From Talaromyces rugulosus (taxonomy: Eukaryota > Ascomycota > Eurotiomycetes > Eurotiales > Trichocomaceae): DNA of 64,000 nucleotides. This document shows positions 20,333-30,448 of the stretch, one piece after another. The notes under the pieces are model-generated. The model was not told where the DNA came from. It saw only the letters and a program-made list of their open reading frames with translations, and did not search any database. The DNA lies in contig NC_049561.1 of the NCBI RefSeq assembly GCF_013368755.1, positions 2,604,001 to 2,668,000 of the forward strand. Reading direction: 5' to 3'. Each line of letters begins with the position of its first letter. Position 1 is the stretch's first letter. The position numbers and the translations under genes are program-made.

Positions 20333-21358
20333 GTTGGCCAGGAATATTGAACGTCGGATGACAGGGGATGCAGAGAAAAGTGAAGGCTTTAATCGTGTGA
20401 GCATAACTTGAAAGGCTTTCCACTGACTAGATGAAGCGACCCTGCGACTTTATACGGCGCCAGTTGAACCAGAGTTCGGGCATAAGGGGATTCGTAAGTC
20501 CTCGTAAGTCCGGGTGTCTGCGTGTTACATCATTTACGTTCAATTATCTCTCTCATATATATACTAAGAAGAGTTATCTATTACTAGTAAAATACTAACG
20601 GAAAGGATAGATAGAATGAGTTTGCTAAATCGTTCGAGATGCGAGCGAGAAAGAACAGTGCCTGCCTAAAGCCGCTATCTTTCAAAAAAAAAAAAAAAGA
20701 AAGAAAAATTAAAAAGCCGATCTCTCCAGGTCTGTTTCTGAACTCATTCAGTATTAGCACAACCGCATTGGATGAGTGCAGGTATTATTTGATAGAACAT
20801 TTCTTGGCGTCATGTTGCGGGTTTCTAATCCCAGCCTCGTTGACGACGATGGTCGGGCCAGAATTCTAAAGTGATCGGCCCTTTTAGATCGAACTATATA
20901 TTATACAATTTCCAGATAACTCCTAATCCGCCGAACCTATAGATATCATAGGTATCTCTAGGGGGTAGTAAGAGTAAAGGTTCCCCACTATTCCATTAGG
21001 TTGGTGCTAGTAAGCGAGCAGACCAATCGGAGAGATGTAACCGGTGTATACAGCCTCTGATAATAGCCACTTGCAATCCACAAGACCGACAGTGACCGAA
21101 TAGTTACATGCAATTTGAGATTATTTTATGAACCATGTCAGTATTCGGCGTTAGGGGATATAGTCCCTAAACCCGTAAATATAATTGATCTTTTTTCGCA
21201 AAACCTTACGACGCTCCAGTTCCAAAAAGGCCCCGAGGTCCCACGAGAAATTATTCATACTTTCTCTGCCAGTAATCTAAGAGCTTACATCAATATTTGC
21301 TCGAGATCCTGTTGAACTTATCGCATTTTCACACACACTCCATCTCATTTCCATCATC
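20333..21358. other. Intergenic, no supported gene
   Basis: About 1 kb between the SDR relic and the intact SDR. It contains a 15-base A run near 20684-20698 and the G-rich elements at 20961-20988. No gene is supported; the 20639-20869 frame is driven by the A run. Confidence 0.5.
20961..20988. promoter_or_regulatory. GGGGGTA and CCCCAC elements, far upstream of SDR
   Basis: GGGGGTA at 20961-20967 and CCCCAC at 20983-20988 form an inverted pair about 370-400 bp before the SDR start at 21359. They are further from the start than at other genes, so a role is less sure. Confidence 0.3.
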
Positions 21359-22105
21359 ATGTCCCCGATACTTGATCCGGAAACAATAGTCCTCATCACG
21401 GGTGCAAATCAAGGCCTCGGATATGAATGCGTGAAAAAGCTCGCTGCCGAGCAATCTAACTACCGGATTATTATCGGCTCTCGCGATATAGTTAAAGGTC
21501 AAGCTGCAGCCTCGAATGTGACAAAAATAGCCAATAATACAAGCATTGAAGCTGTGCAGTTGGACGTTATATCCGACGAGTCGATCAACGCTGCTGTCAA
21601 CCTTATTGAAAGCAAATACCACCGGTTGGATGTTCTTTTCAACAATGCTGGTATCATGTTTGTGACAGAATCCACTCCTCGCGCCGAGTTCCGCAAAATA
21701 CTGGAAACGAATACTATTGGTGCGACGTGTGTGACGGAGGCATTTGTTCCTCTTCTGACCAAGGCGGGGTGTCCACGACTTCTTTTTATGTCTTCTGGCC
21801 TGGGATCATTGACTTTGACAACGCTTCCATTCTCACCCTATTACGGCTATGATTTCAAAGCCTATTCCACTTCCAAAGCAGCTGTGAACATGATCGGACT
21901 CCTGTATGCAAAGCAGCTGAGAAAGTCTGGCTTCAAAGTGAATTTGGTTGATCCAGGGTTTCGACAAACAAATCTCAATGGTTTCCACAACGAAGGAGGA
22001 GACCCAGCTGGCGGAGCCTTGGAAGCGTGCCGCCTGATTACCGACGCCTCTGCGGACGGACAGCACGGAAGCTTTGCGGCCACTGAGGGGCCTGTCCCTT
22101 GGTGA
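21359..22105 (+). CDS. Short-chain dehydrogenase/reductase, intact
   Basis: Single-exon, 248 aa from ATG 21359, just after TTTCCATCATC. Motifs: LITGANQGLG (cofactor loop), IIIGSRD (basic residue, compatible with NADPH), LFNNAGIM, FMSSGLGS (catalytic Ser region), YSTSKAAVNM (YxxxK) and VDPGFRQTNL. It belongs to the fungal carbonyl-reductase-like SDR group. It is the only clearly intact enzyme gene between 17 and 28 kb and lies between an SDR relic and a shortened Zn2Cys6 regulator. The substrate is unknown. Confidence 0.87.
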   Translation: MSPILDPETIVLITGANQGLGYECVKKLAAEQSNYRIIIGSRDIVKGQAAASNVTKIANNTSIEAVQLDVISDESINAAVNLIESKYHRLDVLFNNAGIMFVTESTPRAEFRKILETNTIGATCVTEAFVPLLTKAGCPRLLFMSSGLGSLTLTTLPFSPYYGYDFKAYSTSKAAVNMIGLLYAKQLRKSGFKVNLVDPGFRQTNLNGFHNEGGDPAGGALEACRLITDASADGQHGSFAATEGPVPW

Positions 22106-22847
22106 GGCCCTACTAAAGGGGTTATTTAGCAGCTCAACTTTTAAACCCCTAAATGAGTTTGAAATAAGGTCTTTGAATCTCATATATTCGACAGTTTGTT
22201 TTTTTGTTTTTTCATCCAATACAAAACCCATGTTCATCAAATCCTAAAGAAACAATCTATCAACCCTAGGGTATACGGAAGAGATAGTTTCAAAGGAACC
22301 ATCTAGCACGTGTAATTTTTTTTAAGAAATTGAATGGCCGAACTTTTTAGGCGGAAGTTTATGGTTTCGTCAGGTATTTGAACAAATTGGCTTAACACTT
22401 TGAACTCGGTAATGAACCTAAGTGATAATAGAAAATTCAGTAATCCACCCTGACATCTCTGCTGATACGAGGCTCTCCGCCTTTGCAGTTGTGGAGTATC
22501 TTATCTGTCTTCATTTCTTGCCATTCATCGCCCGAGCCGCCGGATGCCTCTACTGGCTGCCCACATATGTGCAGATCTTGGCCTCGCTCCATTCTTATGG
22601 TGTCGGCGGTGTCGGCGAAGACCAAACCCCCAAACCCCCCCACTCTAGCATTTGCTCATAGAACTCATATCCCAGGGACCATCAATCCATTTGATACTTC
22701 TCATAGAAGACAGGGCATTTCAAACCAATTGATCTGACTTTTACAATGACTAAATTGGAAGAAGCAAAGTTGAAAAAAAAAATAAAAAAATTACCGCTAC
22801 AGACCAAGGAGGCTTCCATACATAACATCAGACGGTCTGCAGACAGG
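22106..22847. other. Intergenic, tail-to-tail region
   Basis: 742 bp between the convergent SDR and the Zn2Cys6 gene. Short frames exist but show no family motifs. The part next to 22847 might hold decayed 3' sequence of the regulator, but I cannot recognise it. Confidence 0.4.
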
Positions 22848-23608
22848 CTACATTGATGCGATCTGTTGGGTGTCTTCGAACCTCCGAGGCGCACTCAAGC
22901 GGGAAAAGACCAAAGAGATCTCATCAATTGCGTAAAGCCGTTGGGAATCCCCAGACCCGTTGAGATGGCTGGTCAGGATTTTCTGACCAAACAATATATG
23001 CGGACTTGAACCAAACGTTTGCTGCTGGATCTCATCACAAATTGCTAGAAGGATGCAACCAATGAGGATGACGACAACACTAGCATCCCGGGTATCACGC
23101 AAAAGCCGTAGTGCTTTTGTGTAATGGACAAGGAACATGATATCTCTTTGGGCCTGGTTGAGAAAAGGCAATGGTCTGAGGTTTGAGGTAGCTATCACCA
23201 AGTGTTTAATGCTTTCGTGAGCACTGCAAGCTTCTGGAACGATCGTACCCCAAAACTTGTTCGTTCCAAGCGGAGACAAAATGGGTGCGAATACTTCGTA
23301 GTAGAATTGGAATGAAGCTCTGGATTTTTGTTCACATTCTGGCCGAGCTTGTCCAGCTCCTACCAGCCAGTATCCGGCCGGAGATGGCTGTTTAGGGTTG
23401 GCGTAACCATCGCACCGGCGACCCGTTGAGGTGCAACGTTTGCAGGAAGGCTTATTCTCGTCGCATTTGACACGACGGATTCTAGTGGCATAAGTAAGTG
23501 GAAGTGGAATAGGAATGGTGCCTGGGCCTGTCATTACCTGCAGGTGACGCATCCAGTACGGCTACGTTGATGACGCAGAAAAAGGGCAGTATCGGGTGAA
23601 GAAGTCAT
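22848..23608 (-). CDS. Zn2Cys6 transcription factor, probably C-terminally shortened
   Basis: Predicted 234 aa from minus-strand exons 23608-23538 and 23481-22848. The 56-nt intron splits the zinc cluster, and splicing gives SRTGCVTCRIRRVKCDENKP plus SCKRCTSTGRRCDGY, a full C-x2-C-x6-C...C-x2-C-x6-C binuclear cluster. The following region (PILSPLGTNKFWGTIVPEAC, SIKHLVIATSNL, ALRLLRDT, GCILLAICDEIQ) matches the start of the effector domain common in fungal C6 regulators, which are usually 400-600 aa. The frame ends at TAG 22848-22850 after RRFEDTQQIASM, so about half the usual protein is missing. A missed intron near the end or a nonsense change could explain this. Confidence 0.7.
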
Positions 23609-23958
23609 GCGCTAAGAACTTGGGCTTTCAGGGATATAACAAGCCGTCCAGAGTGTGTGGTTTCGACCGGAGAGCACTCCTACAACTCGCCTTGAGGTGG
23701 GCGTCAAGCTTCGGGATCTCGGCAAGGATTAATAATTAACTAACGTATTTTTACAACCCAAGCATGCCCCTCCTTTTTAGAACCCTCTCGACTGTACTGG
23801 GCTAGACAGATTGGTATTAGGAATGTGGGAAATTTGCGCTTCTTATGGTGTCGTCAAGGTATTCGTTGTTTTATTAAATTGCGTATCGTCGTCACCTTTG
23901 GTGCGAACGATTCATCCTTCAGTGACAAGATTTCGGGGTAATACACGAAGAATTGACC

Positions 23959-25347
23959 ATGTCATCCAGCGAGCCAGGATATATGGATCTGCTTTCTCCT
24001 ATTGAATGGATGATGCCTCGATCTTACATAACCCAGGTTCTCTGCTCTTCTACTTCAAGTCCACAAGTTCCACGAATCCTCAGGGATGGGCTTGCGGATA
24101 CCTTAACAGAGGTCCCGTACCTCGTATGTGGAGTCGTGGACAGGAGTTCACCAAAAGGTTCGGTGGCACTCAGCAAGCCCTATCAGACTCTAGATGATCT
24201 CTTTTCTTTCACCGATTTATCAACAAGTATGGACTACACTGCATCGAAACTGGGAAATTATGATCCGGCATCTTTATGCAAGGTCATCGAATTCTCAATC
24301 AATACCAACTCAAGGAACGAGGATGCGCAACCAGTTTTTCGCGCACATCTATGTCTGGCGCAAACGGGTTATTTTTTATGCGTCAAAATCCATCACTCGA
24401 CAACAGACATCACTGGACTAGGCATTCTTCTCAAAATATGGTCCTCCCATTGTCGAATTGGCAGACCAGGGCCCGTTTATGCGACAAAAAGCTAGCTAGA
24501 TCGAAGTGCTTTTTGGGAAGTATGCACAGAAGTCCCAACTGATCTTCCTGATCTACTGCATTATAAGAGAACCAATTCTTACGGCGGGGATTAAGGAAAA
24601 GGGGGCGCGACTGACATGGTCACATCAATATTCACGTTCTCGGACCAGCAATTGAATCTTCTAAAGGCAGCAGTAGCCAAGCTTTTCCCCATCAATGGAA
24701 TAAGGTGGGTTTCAAAGGGGGATATTCTGACGGCCATTTTATGGAGCTCTATCGTATCTACAGAACTGTCGGTTCATACGTCTTCTATTTCTATAAACAA
24801 GCCACCCCAACACAGCATGCATGCTATTCGAATTCCGGTCAATTGTCGCCGTAGCTATGTACCACCTTTAGCAACTAACTTCATGGGGGCTGCCTTTGGT
24901 GTATCATTGGCAACAGCGAAAGAGGAAGATCTTGTCAATATCGCATTGTGCAATGACAATGAGCTTTTCCTCTCGGCACTAGCAAGGGTCTCCGGGGCTA
25001 TACGAGAAGCGATATCGCATGTGAACGCACAAAGCATGAGGGATGTTGTTCAATTCTTAGTGGCACAGAAAGACATCACAAGTCTCAAGTTTGGTCCAAA
25101 AGATACAAACATCTCCATCGTGTCTTGGGCAGACGAAGATGTGTACGGTTTGGATTGGGGCCATGAGATCGGTTTTTGTGATGCAGTGAGATTGCCGAAG
25201 CTGCGAACTCGAAGATATCCCATTGTACTTCCGCGGCTTCCAAATGGCAATCTGGAGGTGCTTGTTAGCTTTGAGAAACAGATCATGGATTGCTTCAAGG
25301 TTATAAAGGTTATGAGGCCAGGAAGCATGAATTTTATTCGAGTCTAG
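23959..25347 (+). pseudogene. BAHD/trichothecene-acetyltransferase-like acyltransferase with two in-frame stops
   Basis: One frame from ATG 23959 to 25347 encodes a transferase-family protein (PF02458): SPIEWMMPRSYITQVLC, RILRDGLADTLTEVPYL, then KIHHSTTDITG, the catalytic HHxxxD. The second half has FTFSDQQLNLLKAAVAKL, WVSKGDILTAILWSSIV, IPVNCRRSYVPPL and DVYGLDWG, the counterpart of the family DFGWG motif. The frame is interrupted by TAG at 24493-24495 and TAA at 24592-24594, with coding-like text LDRSAFWEVCTEVP between them and no frameshift. Relatives use acyl-CoA to acylate hydroxyl groups in secondary metabolism. An intron removing both stops has no good donor. Confidence 0.8.
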
Positions 25348-26373
25348 CGTTTCCCTCTAATACAGAAGTGTGCAGTTTTACAATCCTTTCAATCTCTATA
25401 CCGGCTAGTATGCTGAGTGAGGGCATAGGGTCTAGGCGATTGAATAGAGGCGAGTGGAATTGAAAGGGGAACGCTTCATAGAATCTATTGTCAGAAAATA
25501 GACGAAATAAATTTTAGGAAATGATGGTTTTACATGTAATGCTGTGTTTTTTTGAAATCTAGGCAACCTATGGGAGGAAACATCAATTGATGCATAATTC
25601 ATGTACTTCACAAATGAGGGGCAATGTCAGGACTACATATATACGCGTGGTCCTTCCAATGTCATCTTACCTGGCGCGGTTTGGGTCATCACCTTACCTT
25701 GATAAGTGACGAGGCTATGCTTTATACTACGTTGGGAATAACCTCATGGCGGAGCTGGGAAAGGATTAGTTTGCCACAGGACATCTGGAAGGAACCATTA
25801 TATAAAAGCCTGCAAGCTCCTCTCCCTTTTCTCCTTCTCTCTTCAAATGTTTTCTTTCCCATTTTTGGTTTTCTCGTTGCAGAGTACTCTTAGTGCCTTG
25901 GAATTGACTCGTCACATTTCACAGCATATATATCACTCTACAAACTATAATTTCTTCATTTCAGCATACAAGTTCCGTTAAAAAGCATATTAAAAAATTC
26001 TTAGGTTCTCCTTATTATATAAACCTAAAAAGCTTCAGATATATAGCTACTATCTTAAAATTAATATATCCTCTCTGATATTAGGGCAAGGGATGTGGAG
26101 GGCCCGCACGACCATGTGGGTCGGTTGGAGGGAGACACGATATCCATAGAAAGATATTGGCTTTTCTATATAGAAAATACTAGTGGATTATAATAACTCT
26201 AGGCGCTCAAAGAAGCACACAAGGAGCAATTGAGATGTACTGGCCCAGATTAAGGGCGGAAATTAGTTGTGAAGCAATGCTCGCGGCATACATTGGATAG
26301 AACCATTATGACCCAGAGAACATTTTCAACTTGATTCACCTATGTATTTTTCTCTTATCACTTTGAAATTCTC
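25348..26373. other. Intergenic, AT-rich, no supported gene
   Basis: About 1 kb between two relics. The 25624-25893 frame has no motif. The stretch 25930-26060 is very AT-rich. Nothing regulatory is recognised. Confidence 0.45.
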
Positions 26374-28177
26374 TCAATGGCCGACCATGAAGACCCCCCA
26401 AGCCCTTGACAAGTCATCCGCTGGGATATTCCGGGTCAGATTTAACACTGCTCCACTGCGCTCTGTACGGGAATTTGGTGCCAGAACAATTGCAACCTGA
26501 CCGGAGGTATCTGTACTTCGCCCGCCATACACTCGAGCAAACAATTCCTTGGTCTCCCATTTAAATTTCGGCCACGGTGCACGTTCATTAGAGAACGCAA
26601 TCAAGTCATGGGCAAACTGAATCCCAACTGAACGCTGAGGCTCTGACAATACCTCGTTATAGTTCTAGAATAGATAGGCAACATCAAGGATATGAGTTGA
26701 ATACCCCTTACAGGGACCATCCCAGGGATTAGGCTCATTGAAGTGGTATACAAAAGCCTTTCTAGACCAGCAGCGCGCGTAATTGAGGACGGGTATGAAA
26801 CATGAGATATCGTTCGCAAACTGGAGAATCGCTTTGAATGCTTCACCAGGTATATCTTCCGTGATGGCGTATGTTGCGAGGACCTGTTTTGATCCTTTGT
26901 CTGTCGAGTCCAATGATCACGTCAAGGATTCTAGGAAGGCGGACGCAATCCCGTCTTGGTCGCGATTTAACATTGTAGACAGGATGCTGGCCTCAAGGTG
27001 TGTTAGTGAAATCTTCGCTTTTAGTTAGATAGGAATCTCACATCCATCTGGTAGTCGCCAATCATGATTTCTTCACATCACCCGTTGTCTTAGAGGCTGA
27101 GCGAGCCAGAGGGGCCTTCACAAATTTCAGCATATGTATGTGGCTGGAGACCTAGGTCCCCTCTAACTGCTGGAAGTAAAGCATCACTCGGGGAACCGGC
27201 CTGAAGCAGCCTCTCAGTTTCCATTTGCACTAGCGCATTGACTCGCTCAGTAGCTGGCAATGAGGTTCGACCTAGCGGTCAACAATGGCTCTGTATGTCA
27301 ATTCGGTTACCTGCTTAGGCAGCGGTTTCATGAGTAGATTTGTGCCACTCATACTGACCATCCGTTTGAAGAAGGGTATTTCCGACTACAGATGATGTGT
27401 TACCGAAAGTGAAATAACGGCATCAGTGTCAACTCTAGACTTACACAGAAAACGGGGATATAACAAACTTCCACTAGCACACTCACCAACAAGCGTTTAC
27501 ATTATCAGAATTGCCTCCGAACCCGGCAATATGATTCTTTATCCATAACAAGGCAGTGTGTTGGTCGTGAAGCCCATTATTGCGTTTGTAGCCGTGGGAA
27601 ACCAACTCCTTTGATGTTAAGAACCCGAATTCTCCGAGGCGATAGCTGCAAACACCCGTCAGTACGAATTACCATAGTGCTGATTAATCATACTTAATGG
27701 TCACCCCAATTACCGGCAGTTGCCGTCCTACTGAAAGCTCAACAATACGCTGAAAATAATACTGCGGCCAGGAGTTGGAGCCAATCGCGAATCCTCCTCC
27801 GTGGATAAAGACAATCACAGGCAGGTTGGCTCCTGTTAAGACATCCTTTGGCCCTGTGATGTTTAAATTGAGGCATTCGGTGTCAGACTGTTTCAGCTAA
27901 GGAAGCGGAAGTCCTTTTTGAATGTGACTGAACTCAATGTCGATACCGTTTGATGGAGATGGGACATAGGGGCTGTGGTCATCAGGACTTTCTCGCCATC
28001 ACTAATGCAGATGAAATACCCTAGACTTGTGGCATTTACGATCCCTTTGGGGTCAGGGGGCGCCCATTTCCCGGTCAGGGTAGCATACCGAATACCTAGA
28101 AATTGACGGGTGGAAGGCGAGGTCCAACCTCGCACAACGCCCAAGGAAGGGTGGGGGAATTCAGTAATTCTCTCCAT
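26374..28177 (-). pseudogene. Carboxylesterase type B, multiply broken
   Basis: Minus-strand text starts MERITEFPHPSLGVVRGW and RQFLGIRYATLTGKWAPP (type B N-terminus). It continues with SDTECLNLNI, VIVFIHGGGFAIGSNSWPQY (oxyanion hole), GVTIKYRLGEFGFL and NNGLHDQHTALLWIKNHIAG. A frame change at the nucleophile elbow gives VGECASG where active esterases have GESAGG. MSGTNLLMKPLP follows, then frame-broken text, ATYAITEDIPGEAFKAILQF, YHFNEPNPWDGP, an in-frame TAG at 26650-26664, and a C-terminus ending at 26374. Several frameshifts, the in-frame TAG and loss of the nucleophilic Ser make it clearly dead. Family members hydrolyse carboxylic, including feruloyl-type, esters. Confidence 0.78.
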
Positions 28178-28275
28178 ATCAAAGAATAAACTCGTAAGAC
28201 CGTGTGGATATAACGCTATTGTGTTGTTGAGAGATGTAACTAGTTTTATGTACCTCTTCTCCATCACTGCAAGTG

Positions 28276-28289
28276 GTGGGGTGTGGGGG
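28276..28289. promoter_or_regulatory. Tandem GTGGGG elements upstream of second P450
   Basis: GTGGGGT (28276-28282) runs directly into GTGGGGG (28283-28289), and a further G run follows at 28295-28300. They lie 131-144 bp before the ATG at 28420. Confidence 0.5.
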
Positions 28290-28419
28290 AATACGGGGGG
28301 CATCCCTTACACAAGTTGACTGTACCACGGGAAGACATATATCAAAAGGCGGATGGATGTGCTTAACCTTACAATAGGTCTCCTTCGACTTGAATCTCTT
28401 CCATCTTCCATCCCAAAAA

Positions 28420-30108
28420 ATGGTTGTTGACAAACTCCCCTCTATGCTGCCTGGCTATGGCGGCAATCTCAAGTTCGGGGCCACAATCGGCCTTATCTCT
28501 ATCGTTGGCATAATCTCAGTCTACATTTACCTTGTGCCAACTATATTCACGGACTCTCGCCGAAAGAGCCTGCCACCAGGCCCTCGGGGACTGCCCTTCA
28601 TTGGCAATATGCTGGATCTAGCCGACTCAGACCTGGTCCCGGAGAAAGTCCAACGGTGGTTTAAGAAGTACGGTGATGTCTTCTATACAAAAATTGGTGG
28701 AAGTGACTACGTATGGCTGTCGTCTCCGAAGGCAGTGAAAGAGTTGATGGACAAGAAGTCCGGTGTCTATTCCTCCCGTCCACCGCTTCCTCTGGCCCAA
28801 GACGTGGCAAGTGCCAGTCGGCGGCAGCTCTTCATGGAATACGGGCCACAATGGAGAGGCATTCGCAAATTCAGTCACAACCTTTTGAACTCTCAAGCGG
28901 CCGTCAGCTACCAACCAATACAGGACTTCGAGTCACTGCAACTGATCTTTGATCTGCTTCAGACTCCAGATGATTTCTACCAGCACAATCGCCGGTACTC
29001 CTCTAGCGTCATTATGTACGTTACCTACGGATATCGACTACCTTCGTGGCAACACCCGTTGGTTACCAAGATCTACAGTGTTCTTGATAATCTGACAGAA
29101 ATGACTGCCCCGGGTGCGCATGCTGTCGACAGCTTTCCAAGCCTCAAGTACATGCCTCAATGGCTATTAGGTAACTGGAAGAGCTTTGGGCAGCGGGTGT
29201 TCGAACATGATTCACGAGTATACTTAGACCTGTGGGAGGATCTTAAGAAGCGTGTTGACCAAGGCACGGCGCCGAACTGCTTCTGTAAGTCCTTCTATCT
29301 TAACAATCCCGAGAAGGCGGGCATCGACAATCTAGCAGCTGCGTATACATGCGGGGGGTTAGTGGAAGCTGGAAGCGAGACAACGGCAACGACACTAAAT
29401 AATTGGTTACTTGCTATGGCCCTGAACCCGGAAGTAGTGAAAAAGGCCCAGGAAGAACTGGACCGAGTGGTGGGGTTGGATCGTCTGCCAACATGGGAGG
29501 ATGAGCGGAATCTGCCCTACATCCGGGCGATGATCAAGGAAACTTTCCGATGGCGGCCCGTGAATAAATTTGGCATGATGCATGCCGCAAGTGAAGATGA
29601 CTGGTATGATGGGTATTTTATCCCGAAGGGATCTGTCGTGATATTGAACTGGTGGTAAGTCTCTCCGACCCTGGCAGTGCTTGCATTTCCTCATTACCAT
29701 CAATCCAGGGCAATCCATAGAAACCCGGACCTCTATCCTAACCCTGAAAAGTTCCAGCCGGAGCGATACCTGAGTCATACCCTATCGGCCGCAGAGTACA
29801 TCAACATTTCTGATCCGTATGCCCGCGATCACTTTACCTACGGCGCTGGCCGGCGCGTTTGTCCAGGTGTGCATGTCGCAGAGCGATCCCTGTTCATCAA
29901 TGTTGCGCGTACACTCTGGGGGTTTGATATTCAGAAAAAGAAAGGGTTGAATGGCCGGTTGCTGGAGCCTACAACGTGCATGGTGCGCGGATTCCTCAGC
30001 ATCCCTAATCCATTTTCCTGTGAGATTACACCACGATCGGCACACTATGCCGAATTGATCCAGCGAGCTTGGAAGGAGGCTGAGAGTAAGGGCATTGCGG
30101 AGCAATAA
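28420..30108 (+). CDS. Cytochrome P450 (O-methylsterigmatocystin-oxidoreductase-like), second copy
   Basis: Predicted 544 aa from exons 28420-29654 and 29709-30108. A hydrophobic N-terminal segment (GLISIVGIISVYIYLVPTIF) is followed by the proline-rich hinge LPPGPRGLPFIGN. The I-helix has LVEAGSETTATT, the K-helix IKETFRWRP, and the heme loop YGAGRRVCPGVHVAE puts the axial Cys near residue 463. Splicing restores NWWAIHRNPDLYPNP. The protein should sit in the ER membrane and hydroxylate an unknown, probably aromatic or lipophilic, substrate. A C2H2 regulator follows 340 bp downstream on the same strand, the same order as the P450/regulator pair at 44.3-49.2 kb on the other strand. Confidence 0.9.
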
Positions 30109-30404
30109 ATTTGGGGTTATACTGGGGGGCTCATGTGTATAGTTCTCTACCGGGTACAGGGTGTTTGTCAGAGCTGGAATATTTGTCTAGTAGCAACGTG
30201 CATATATTCAGTATTGTATGCACGTCCTAAGAAGCCAGCATGCGTACACCTAATGGGAGTTCATACGTAAGTTAGGACTTAGTTACGTTATAGGCCTCCG
30301 CAGTCTAATCCACTACAACCGGAACGATGGTGACGACAGTCGGTATCGCATCCCCACATTCTCCCCGGCTCTGACATCCTCTCCGCACTTTTTCTGCCTT
30401 CTCT

Positions 30405-30411
30405 CCCCCAC
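30405..30411. promoter_or_regulatory. CCCCCAC element upstream of C2H2 regulator
   Basis: One copy 38-44 bp before the ATG at 30449, in the 340 bp gap after the P450. The surrounding sequence is pyrimidine-rich. Autoregulation is possible but only inferred. Confidence 0.35.
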
Positions 30412-30448
30412 GCCCTATCCAGTCCAACTTCATACCGTCTATACCGCC

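Noticed and set aside
25624..25893. Plus-strand frame of 89 codons after the acyltransferase relic
   Set aside because: No motif and no splice or promoter support; it lies in AT-rich intergenic sequence.
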